Positions 17,671 to 24,961 of a stretch of 64,000 nt of DNA are shown here, in pieces. The translations under genes were made by a program, and so were the position numbers. The stretch lies in contig NZ_JAXCLW010000002.1 of the NCBI RefSeq assembly GCF_034044715.1, positions 372,001 through 436,000 on the forward strand. Direction: 5' to 3'. Numbering within the stretch: the first letter of the stretch is position 1; every line of letters begins with the position of its first letter. Under the pieces are notes generated by a model. The model was given only the letters and a program-made list of their open reading frames with translations. It was not told the DNA's origin and made no database searches. This DNA comes from Dongia_B soli (lineage in GTDB: Bacteria > Pseudomonadota > Alphaproteobacteria > Dongiales > Dongiaceae).

Positions 17671-18219
17671 TCACTGCGCTCGCAGGCGGCGGGCGGCGTC
17701 AGTCGCGATCCACAGGGAGACGGCGAGGAGGCCGAGGTCCTTTAGCAGGAATTGACCGGGCGCGACGGTGATCGCCGGGAAGCCGAGCGTGGGCTCGAAG
17801 ACGCCGGGGGTCGAGGCCATGAAGCTCAGCGTGGTGACGAAGAGGCCGGCGGAGAGGAGCCCGCCGAGCGCCCCGGCCAGAGGCCGGACCAGGCCCGCAA
17901 GCACCAGGAGGCCGATGCTGAGCTCGAGAAAGCCGAGGAAGGTGGAGAAGCCGCGCACCGAAAAGATGTCGTAGAACCAGCTCAGCAGCGGGCTGTTCGA
18001 GACCAATGGCACCAGTCCCTGCGCCTCATAGCCGGTGAATTTCATGCCGCCGAACCAGAAATAGATCACCGCGAGCGAGAGGTAGAGACCAGCCCGCGTC
18101 AGCGGCTCGATGGACGCAAGCCCGCGGTCGAGGACGGTTGCGTATGAGACAGGAGGATGTACTGTGAATGTCGCCTCGGCGGCGGGGCTATTGCGGTCAA
18201 CGGACGGAATGATTGCCAT
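17671..18219 (-). CDS. DUF417/YkgB-family inner-membrane protein (RclC-like)
   Basis: 182 residues with four hydrophobic helices, including LYLSLAVIYFWFGGMKFTGYEAQGLVPLVSNSPLLSW, the family signature. E. coli RclC (YkgB) belongs to this family and is part of the reactive-chlorine response. The start at 18219 has AGGAGAAAGTC directly upstream; longer frames lack this. It is divergent from an RclR-like AraC regulator, reproducing an rcl-type pair without rclA or rclB. The molecular function of the family is unknown. Codon use is very GC-rich. Confidence 0.8.
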   Translation of the reverse strand: MAIIPSVDRNSPAAEATFTVHPPVSYATVLDRGLASIEPLTRAGLYLSLAVIYFWFGGMKFTGYEAQGLVPLVSNSPLLSWFYDIFSVRGFSTFLGFLELSIGLLVLAGLVRPLAGALGGLLSAGLFVTTLSFMASTPGVFEPTLGFPAITVAPGQFLLKDLGLLAVSLWIATDAARRLRAQ

Positions 18220-18330
18220 GACTTTCTCCTGGGCTAGATCGGTGAGGCGGCCGGTATGGCGCCTCGATGTGCTCAAAAAGATGGCCGACGCCCGCGTGCA
18301 TGTCGTCCGGCAGGAATTGCAGATCGTCCG

Positions 18331-19194
18331 ATGAGCGAGATTGGGGTGACGAGGGCCGGCGACACTCCGGAGCCTGACCGGCTGGCGGCGGTGTTTTCGC
18401 GCATGCGCCTCACAGCGCGCGTCTTCTACACGGGCCCATTCTGCGCGATCCAGGAATACGGACGGACCGGTGGACCGGGGCACATCCACCTCCTGCGCGC
18501 CGGTCGCATGGTGGTCGAAGGCGACGCCCTGGCCCGGACGCCCGTGGAGGCCCCGACCGCGATCCTGTTCCCCCGTGCGGGATTGCATCAACTGATCGCT
18601 GGGCAAGAGGACGAGGCAGAGCTGGTCTGTGCCGAGATTGATCTCGGCGGGCCAGGCAACCCGCTGGAGCAGGGGCTCCCACCCGTGCTGATCCTACCGC
18701 TGGAGCGCGAGGACGTGCTGGGCACGGCGCTGGGCCTGCTGTTCGCCGAGGCCTCGGCGCAGGAATCCGGCCGTCAGGCCGCTCTCGACCGCTTGGCGGA
18801 GGTGGCGCTCATCTACATTCTGCGCCGCATGACGGCGGCGCCGCAGCCCGGCTACGGGCTGCTTGCGGGCCTCGCTCATCCGGCGCTGAACCGGGTGCTG
18901 ACCCGCCTGCACGAGGAGCCGGGCGCCGACTGGTCGCTGGAGCGCATGGCCGACGAGGCCGGCATGTCGCGCAGCGTCTTCGCCGAGACTTTCCGGGAAA
19001 CGGTCGGCATCGCGCCGGGCAACTATCTCACGCGCTGGCGCTTGTCGCTGGCGCGCGCCCTGCTGCAGGCCGGGCAACCGGCGAAGGCAGTGGCGCGGCA
19101 GGTCGGCTACGCTAGTCCGGCCGCCTTCTCCCGCGCCTTCACCCGGCAGTTTGGCATTCCGGCCGGTGAATCAGCACCGAAGTGTGACTCGTAG
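18331..19194 (+). CDS. AraC-family regulator, RclR-like
   Basis: 287 residues. The N-terminal cupin_6-type domain (about 15-180) carries two cysteines, Cys38 in GPFCAI and Cys100 in LVCAEIDL. By position these appear equivalent to the two redox-active cysteines of RclR that sense hypochlorous acid. The C-terminal AraC domain (about 190-285) is WSLERMADEAGMSRSVFAETF and AKAVARQVGYASPAAFSRAFTRQFG. It is divergent from the DUF417 gene, which it probably activates. The ATG at 18331 is chosen; no strong ribosome-binding site decides it. Confidence 0.8.
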   Translation: MSEIGVTRAGDTPEPDRLAAVFSRMRLTARVFYTGPFCAIQEYGRTGGPGHIHLLRAGRMVVEGDALARTPVEAPTAILFPRAGLHQLIAGQEDEAELVCAEIDLGGPGNPLEQGLPPVLILPLEREDVLGTALGLLFAEASAQESGRQAALDRLAEVALIYILRRMTAAPQPGYGLLAGLAHPALNRVLTRLHEEPGADWSLERMADEAGMSRSVFAETFRETVGIAPGNYLTRWRLSLARALLQAGQPAKAVARQVGYASPAAFSRAFTRQFGIPAGESAPKCDS

Positions 19195-19251
19195 CTTGGC
19201 TGTCTTGATCGTCGCCTGATTTTCAGCTGCTCGATGAATATAGTCGACGCA

Positions 19252-19284
19252 AAAACGCCTCTCTCCAGCGGAAAGAGGCGTTTC
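19252..19284 (-). terminator. Terminator after hpnH
   Basis: AAACGCCTC and GAGGCGTTT form a stem around about 13 nt, with runs of T on the minus strand. It follows the hpnH stop by about 18 nt and also closes the inserted module on the right. Confidence 0.75.
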
Positions 19285-19301
19285 TTAAAAAAAAGAAGGC
19301 G

Positions 19302-20456
19302 TTATTCCGCGGCGGCACGACCCTTGTTTTGGTTGGCCGCTTTTTCCGCTTTGATTTGGGTCATCGCGTCTTCGACATGACGCGAGAAGACGAATTCGGC
19401 AGGGCGCTGTTTATCGAGCGCGATGTCGGGAGCCATATCGCCATCGACCTTCACGCCTTTCAGCGACACCATCAGGGCCTTCAGCGGATGCTTGAAAGTG
19501 TCTTTCACAGCGGTTCCTTCGAAGCCGCTATGCACCATGCAATCCGCGCACTTTTCGTAATTGCCGACGCCGTAGCTGTCCCAATCCGTACCATCCATGA
19601 GTTCGGCATAGGTCTTCGCATAGCCTTCGCCGATCAGATAGCAGGGGCGCTGCCAACCGAAGACGTTGCGGGTTGGGTTTGCCCAGGGCGTGCAGGCATA
19701 AGTCTCGTTGCCGGCGAGGAAATTGAGGAACAGCGAGGACTGGCTGAACTGCCAGCGCTTGCCTTTGTCACCGCGGCGGAAAATATCCCGGAACAACTGG
19801 CGCGTTTTCTGCCGGTTCAGGAAGTGCTGCTGATCCGGGGCCCGTTCATAGGCGTAGCCCGGCGATACCGTGATGCCATCGAGACCCATCGCCATGACGT
19901 CGTCGAAGAAGCTGGCGGCGCGGGCCGGATCGGTACCATCGAAGAAGGTGCAATTGATGTTCACGCGGAAGCCCGCGGCTTTCGCTCTCTTGATGGCTTC
20001 CACTGCCTTCTCGTAGACACCCTGCTGGCAGACAGATTTGTCATGCTCTTCCTTGCTGCCGTCCAAATGGACCGACCAGGTGAAGTAGGGGGAGGGCTTG
20101 TACTGGTCCATCTTCTTTTCCAACAGCAATGCGTTGGTGCAGAGATAGACGAAGCGCTTCTGGGCGATCAGACCTTCGATGATCTGCGGCATTTCCCTAT
20201 GCAGCAGAGGCTCGCCCCCAGCGATCGAGACCATCGGCGCGCCGCATTCCTCAGCCGCCTGGAGAGCATCCTTCACCGAGATGCGTTGGTTTAGAATCTC
20301 ATCCGGATAGTCGATCTTGCCGCACCCGGCGCAGGCGAGATTGCAGCGAAACAGCGGTTCCAGCATCAGGACGAGCGGATAGCGCTTTCGCCCCAGCAGG
20401 TGCTGTTTCATGACGTAAGCGCCTACGCGCATAGCCTGACGTAAAGGTACCGCCAC
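19302..20456 (-). CDS. hpnH: Adenosyl-hopene transferase HpnH (radical SAM)
   Basis: HpnH joins the 5'-deoxyadenosyl group of SAM to diploptene, giving adenosylhopane, the first step of side-chain extension. It has 384 residues. The radical SAM cluster motif is C38-xxx-C42-xx-C45 in RCNLACAGCGK. The SIAGGEPLLH segment is the SAM-binding GGEP motif, and a C-terminal SPASM-like cysteine region (YEKCADCMVHSGFEGTA) is present. The GTG start at 20456 has AAGGAG at 7 nt. It is transcribed opposite to shc-hpnG, from which the TetR/Rcl module separates it, and divergently from dxs. Confidence 0.95.
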   Translation of the reverse strand: MAVPLRQAMRVGAYVMKQHLLGRKRYPLVLMLEPLFRCNLACAGCGKIDYPDEILNQRISVKDALQAAEECGAPMVSIAGGEPLLHREMPQIIEGLIAQKRFVYLCTNALLLEKKMDQYKPSPYFTWSVHLDGSKEEHDKSVCQQGVYEKAVEAIKRAKAAGFRVNINCTFFDGTDPARAASFFDDVMAMGLDGITVSPGYAYERAPDQQHFLNRQKTRQLFRDIFRRGDKGKRWQFSQSSLFLNFLAGNETYACTPWANPTRNVFGWQRPCYLIGEGYAKTYAELMDGTDWDSYGVGNYEKCADCMVHSGFEGTAVKDTFKHPLKALMVSLKGVKVDGDMAPDIALDKQRPAEFVFSRHVEDAMTQIKAEKAANQNKGRAAAE

Positions 20457-21094
20457 GATTAACTCCTTCCGTTTCTCAGCCGATAGCTCGGCTGGGTCCG
20501 TCGTTCAGTCGCAGGTTGTCGTCGGTTTCCCGATTGGAATCAAGACAATCTAGACATTTTTCTTGCGGTGCGAAAGCTGGGGGAGTGGCGCAGAAGGCGG
20601 CGTCCAAGGATGTATAAAACCGTTATTCGCGCGGCACGTCACTGCATATAAGGACAGCCAGAGCATAGACTTTTTTCTATAATATTCTGATTCAACAGGA
20701 TATTTTTATCTCCCATCGGTGGGGCCAAGGCGCGGCTCGCATACGTAGCCGTGGATTCGGCCAAACCTGGAACTCTTCCTCGCAATAGTGTGATGCACAT
20801 CATTCGCCGAAAGGCGCTTACTGCGTGTATGTCTGCAATCGGAAGGCGCGGTCTGAGTCGGGCTTTGTCTAGCCGCCAGATTGCTGACGAACGAGGGGAG
20901 CTGACCGATAAGCCAGGCGGGCGGATTGCCATTGGACTGGTAATTACGCGCGGCTTTGCCTATAAGCTGCGAGCTTTACGTGCCCCTGCAACGTTCAACG
21001 AGTTCGGGCCTTCAAGACTCGGTTTAGATGACCGCCCCGCTCTTACGTCGCGTCAGCCGTGAGAAAGAGGCGCATTAGATGAAAAGGTAAAAAC
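20457..21094. other. hpnH-dxs divergent intergenic region (638 bp), no supported gene
   Basis: Two overlapping open frames on opposite strands (20639-20932 and 20751-21062) lack recognisable domains or ribosome-binding sites, and I do not call them. A TATAAT hexamer at 20678-20683 in an AT-rich patch could be a -10 element for dxs, but no convincing -35 accompanies it. The region is unusually long and could hold an RNA I cannot see. Confidence 0.3.
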
Positions 21095-23011
21095 GTGACG
21101 GTAGCCAGCAAGACACCGCTTTTGGATCGCGTGACCACGCCAGCGCAATTGCGCCAGTTGGATCCTTCCGATCTCCGGCAGTTGGCTCATGAACTGCGTC
21201 AGGAAACGATCGATGCCGTTTCGGTTACAGGTGGTCACCTTGGCGCCGGGCTCGGCGTTGTCGAGTTGACTACTGCGATTCATTACGTCTTTGACACGCC
21301 TTACGATCGTTTGATCTGGGACGTAGGTCATCAGGCCTATCCGCACAAAATTCTCACCGGCCGGCGCGATCGAATTCGTACCTTGCGGCAAGGTGGCGGC
21401 TTGAGTGGTTTTACCAAGCGATCCGAATCCGAATATGATCCTTTTGGTGCCGCTCATAGCTCGACATCAATTTCGGCTGGCCTCGGCATGGCGGTGGCCA
21501 GCGAGATGCAGGGCCGCAAGCGTAATGTCATCGCGGTGATCGGCGACGGCTCGATGAGTGCCGGCATGGCTTATGAGGCCATGAACAATGCCGGATCGAT
21601 GGATACCCGGCTCATCGTCATCCTGAACGACAACGACATGTCAATTGCGCCGCCCGTCGGTGCCTTAAGCGCTTATCTGTCGCGGTCGATCTCGTCTTCT
21701 TCCTTCCGCTCGCTGCGTCATCTGGCGAAGGACTTCAGCAAGATCCTGCCGAGCGGTCTCCAGCGCGCGGCGCAGCGTGCCGAGGAATATGCCCGCGGCA
21801 TGATTTCAGGGGGCACGCTGTTTGAGGAGCTCGGCTTCTACTATGTAGGCCCGATCGATGGACACAACCTCGATCACCTGCTGCCGGTTTTGCAGAATCT
21901 GCGCAATTCGGACGAGCCGGGCCCCGTTTTGGTTCACGTGGTAACAGAGAAAGGCCATGGCTATCCGCCGGCTGAGAAGTCGGCTGACAAGTATCATGGC
22001 GTGGTCAAGTTCGACGTTGCCACCGGTATTCAGCAAAAGTCGACGCCCAAGGCACCCAGCTACACGAGCGTCTATGCGAAGGCGTTGATCGCTGAAGCGA
22101 AAGCGGATGATCGCGTCGTTGCGGTGAACGCGGCGATGCCCTCGGGCACGGGCCTGGACATTTTCGGCAAGGCTTTCCCTGATCGCTGTTTCGACGTCGC
22201 CATTGCTGAACAGCACGCTGTCACCTTCTGTGCCGGCATGGCCTGTGAAGGCTTGAAGCCATTTGCGACGATCTATTCGACCTTCCTACAGCGCGGTTAT
22301 GATCAAGTCGTGCATGACGTGGCAATCCAGAGCCTGCCCGTTCGTTTCGCGATGGATCGGGCTGGTCTGGTTGGCGCCGATGGCGCAACCCATGCCGGCA
22401 GTTTCGACATCGCCTATCTCGGCTGCCTGCCGAACTTCGTCCTGATGGCGCCTTCCGATGAAGCCGAATTGATGCATATGGTGGCGACGGCGGCGGCAAT
22501 TGATGACCGGCCCAGCGCTTTCCGTTATCCGCGCGGTGAAGGGTACAACGTGCCTTTACCCGAACGCGGCACTGTGCTGGAGATCGGCAAAGGCCGCATT
22601 ATCCGCGAAGGCACCAAGGTGGCGTTGTTGAGCTACGGGACGCGCCTGCAGGAATGCTTGAAGGCCGCTGATGATCTGGCCGCCAAGGGATTGTCCACGA
22701 CTGTTGCGGATGCTCGTTTCTGCAAGCCGCTCGATACCGACCTGGTCAATCGCCTGGCGCGTGAACACGAAGTCTTGATTACTATCGAAGAAGGTTCGAT
22801 TGGCGGTTTCGGCAGCCATGTCCTACATCATTTGGCAACCGTCGGGCTGCTGGATAGCGGGCTGAAGATCAGGCCAATGGTGTTACCGGATATCTTCATC
22901 GATCACGACTCGCCGCAGAAACAGTACGACCTTGCCCGGCTGAACGCTATCCACGTAGTTGAAACGGTATTGCAATGCCTGGGTGTCTCGCAAAGCGTCG
23001 CACAGCAATGA
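21095..23011 (+). CDS. dxs: 1-deoxy-D-xylulose-5-phosphate synthase
   Basis: This ThDP enzyme condenses pyruvate and glyceraldehyde 3-phosphate to DXP, the entry of the MEP isoprenoid pathway. It has 638 residues, the normal length. Visible motifs are TGGHLGAGLGVVELT, the ThDP motif GDGSMSAGMAYEAMNNAG, and the transketolase centre DVAIAEQHAVTFCAGMACEG. The GTG start has AAAAGG upstream. The hpnM ATG overlaps its stop, so isoprenoid precursor supply and hopanoid transport are translationally coupled here. A second dxs elsewhere in the genome is possible. Confidence 0.96.
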   Translation: MTVASKTPLLDRVTTPAQLRQLDPSDLRQLAHELRQETIDAVSVTGGHLGAGLGVVELTTAIHYVFDTPYDRLIWDVGHQAYPHKILTGRRDRIRTLRQGGGLSGFTKRSESEYDPFGAAHSSTSISAGLGMAVASEMQGRKRNVIAVIGDGSMSAGMAYEAMNNAGSMDTRLIVILNDNDMSIAPPVGALSAYLSRSISSSSFRSLRHLAKDFSKILPSGLQRAAQRAEEYARGMISGGTLFEELGFYYVGPIDGHNLDHLLPVLQNLRNSDEPGPVLVHVVTEKGHGYPPAEKSADKYHGVVKFDVATGIQQKSTPKAPSYTSVYAKALIAEAKADDRVVAVNAAMPSGTGLDIFGKAFPDRCFDVAIAEQHAVTFCAGMACEGLKPFATIYSTFLQRGYDQVVHDVAIQSLPVRFAMDRAGLVGADGATHAGSFDIAYLGCLPNFVLMAPSDEAELMHMVATAAAIDDRPSAFRYPRGEGYNVPLPERGTVLEIGKGRIIREGTKVALLSYGTRLQECLKAADDLAAKGLSTTVADARFCKPLDTDLVNRLAREHEVLITIEEGSIGGFGSHVLHHLATVGLLDSGLKIRPMVLPDIFIDHDSPQKQYDLARLNAIHVVETVLQCLGVSQSVAQQ

Positions 23012-23643
23012 TCAATCGTCGCAATTTTGTGCGGACCGCGCTGATAGCCGGCACGGTCGCTGCCATCGCCGGTCGACTGGGTGCTCATCCGGCGTTAGCC
23101 GAGGCGGGGGATCCGAAGGCAAAGGTAGAGGCCTTCTATGCCGTGTTGCTAGACTGCATGAAGCAGGGCCCGCAACTTGGCTTCGACGGTCGCTATAAGA
23201 AATTGGAGCCGGTGATCCAGAATACGTTTGACGTGCCGATCATGGCGCGGATCGCGGTTGGCCAGGAATGGACTAATATGCCAGCCGACAAAAAATCGGC
23301 GATCCTGGAAGTTTTCACGCGCTATATGATCACCACCTACGCGTCGCGTTTCAAAGCATTTAGCGGGCAGAGCTTTTCCGTCGGCGATGTGAAGCAGCCG
23401 AATGCCGATCGCAAATTGGTGGAAAGCAAAATCATCCGCGCGAATGGGGAACCGGTACAACTGAACTACGTGTTCCGCCAAGGTGACGATGGCTGGAAGA
23501 TCATCGATATCTATCTCAGCGGCACGATTTCCGAAATGGCGCGCATGCGCTCGGACTTCTCCGAAACCATTCGCTCCGGCGGCGCGGATGCATTGATCAA
23601 GGTCCTCGAACAGAAGATCGCCGAATTGAAGAAGGGTGCCTGA
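23008..23643 (+). CDS. hpnM: Hopanoid-associated MlaC/Ttg2D-like periplasmic protein HpnM
   Basis: HpnM is a periplasmic lipid-binding protein thought to work with HpnN in moving hopanoids to the outer membrane. It has 211 residues. The start MINRRNFVRTALIAGTVAA suggests a signal peptide, possibly Tat-type, ending near HPALAEA. The MlaC fold is recognisable in VIQNTFDVPIMARIAVGQEW, MITTYASRFKAFSG and GWKIIDIYLSGTISEMARMRSDF. The ATG overlaps the dxs TGA by ATGA. hpnN lies about 1.3 kb downstream on the other strand. Confidence 0.9.
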   Translation: MINRRNFVRTALIAGTVAAIAGRLGAHPALAEAGDPKAKVEAFYAVLLDCMKQGPQLGFDGRYKKLEPVIQNTFDVPIMARIAVGQEWTNMPADKKSAILEVFTRYMITTYASRFKAFSGQSFSVGDVKQPNADRKLVESKIIRANGEPVQLNYVFRQGDDGWKIIDIYLSGTISEMARMRSDFSETIRSGGADALIKVLEQKIAELKKGA

Positions 23644-23893
23644 TCGGTCGGTCGGTTTGCCGGAAGCTTGGTGCAACTGAGAGGCGGGGCGGGCCGTGCC
23701 GGGCGAGAGGCCAGATTGTGCTGCTGAACATCCATCAATTACAGCGTTAGCATCGGTCTCGCCAAACAGTGCCAATTCGCTTTTACCATCCGTGATGGTT
23801 GAATGGCCCGGCTCGGTGGCCGCCATTATGATGATAATGATTAGTCATGGCTTTGTAGACAGACGCTGCAATGACGAGCAGAGGTCGAGGACG

Positions 23894-24310
23894 CTAAACG
23901 AGCCGCCGGTCCTTTGTCTGCGACAGTTCACAAGCCTCTTTCAACGCGAGCAAGCATTCGTTGAGTTCGGATAAACGGACAGGCTTGGCCAGTGAGCCAG
24001 TCATATTAAGTCCGCGCGCGACGCCCAATCCCGCGGCGACCCGCAACATTGTCGGATCGAGCCCGCTGAAAATGAAGATTCTTGCCTGGCTGCCGGTATC
24101 CGCGAGAAAGCTCAGCAGTTCTATGCCGTCTGGTTTAGGCATTCCGAGGTCCAACACGATGACGTCAGGTTGGAAGTCCTTACAAATGTCCTTGAATTCG
24201 TCGGGTTGATGGCATTGCCGGACCGCGAAACCGCAAGCAGTGGCAGCTTCGGCGACAAGCGACGCGACATCGGCTTCGTCATCGATAATCAGTAACTGAT
24301 GCTCTTCCAC
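23894..24310 (-). CDS. Stand-alone response-regulator receiver protein
   Basis: 138 residues, a single CheY-like receiver. The acid pocket is IDDEAD, the phospho-acceptor is in DVIVLDLGMPKPDG, the switch Ser is in IFIFSGLD, and the conserved Lys is in SLAKPVRLSEL. There is no output domain and no kinase beside it. It lies between hpnM and the cold-shock gene and has no visible link to hopanoids. Confidence 0.87.
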   Translation of the reverse strand: MEEHQLLIIDDEADVASLVAEAATACGFAVRQCHQPDEFKDICKDFQPDVIVLDLGMPKPDGIELLSFLADTGSQARIFIFSGLDPTMLRVAAGLGVARGLNMTGSLAKPVRLSELNECLLALKEACELSQTKDRRLV

Positions 24311-24471
24311 GACGCTCCTGCGCCGAGCATGTGGCAGGACCTAGTCCGCAACCAAACGTTGGGTGCCCACAATTCTACAATCTTAGGTAGCATTGCATTC
24401 CTAGGACTGATCTTACGGATGAGTCGGAGGAGGTCAAGCGGGATAGGTCGGCTTCGTTAATCGACAAGACA

Positions 24472-24502
24472 AAAAAACGGGGGCAGCAATCGCTGCCCCC
24501 GC
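24472..24502 (-). terminator. Terminator of the cold-shock gene
   Basis: GGGGGCAGC-N4-GCTGCCCCC is a perfect 9-bp stem, followed on the minus strand by GTTTTTTT. It lies 36 nt after the cold-shock protein stop. Confidence 0.9.
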
Positions 24503-24537
24503 TCACTGCATGATGCAATGGCTGGATTGGGATCCAG

Positions 24538-24747
24538 TTATGCGAGCTGCAAGTTCGTGGCCGAAGTTTTGCCACGGCGCGGGTCGCGCTCCAGTTCGAA
24601 GCTGATGCGCTGACCGTCGCGCAGCGTACCGATACCCGAGCGCTCAACCGCCGAGATGTGGACGAAAACATCCGCCGACCCATCTTCCGGCTGAATAAAG
24701 CCATAGCCCTTGGATGCATTGAACCACTTCACGGTTCCAATAGCCAT
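24538..24747 (-). CDS. Cold-shock-domain protein (CspA family)
   Basis: 69 residues, one OB-fold cold-shock domain with RNP1 KGYGFIQ and RNP2 VFVHISA. It binds single-stranded RNA or DNA. The ATG at 24747 is chosen because AAGGA lies 7 nt upstream; the earlier ATG at 24762 would contain that site. The upstream 200 bp could be the long structured leader usual for csp genes. It has its own strong terminator. Confidence 0.93.
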   Translation of the reverse strand: MAIGTVKWFNASKGYGFIQPEDGSADVFVHISAVERSGIGTLRDGQRISFELERDPRRGKTSATNLQLA

Positions 24748-24961
24748 TTGATAATCCTTCATTAGGTTTCACATGCACTTGACGTGCAGTCGATTTCTTC
24801 GATTGTAGGGCAGGTGCAGGTCCGGCGCTCGATCTCGAGCTGTGGAGAGCATGCCAGACGTGAAGCTGTCGACTTGACGAAAATAGCCGATGGCGCGAAT
24901 TTTGGCAAGGAAGCCCCGGCAAGACTGAAGCTGCCCTGCAAAGAAGAAAGTGAAGTGCAGA

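Noticed and set aside
20639..21062. Two overlapping ORFs in the hpnH-dxs gap
   Set aside because: Opposite strands, no ribosome-binding site, no domain and low-quality composition.
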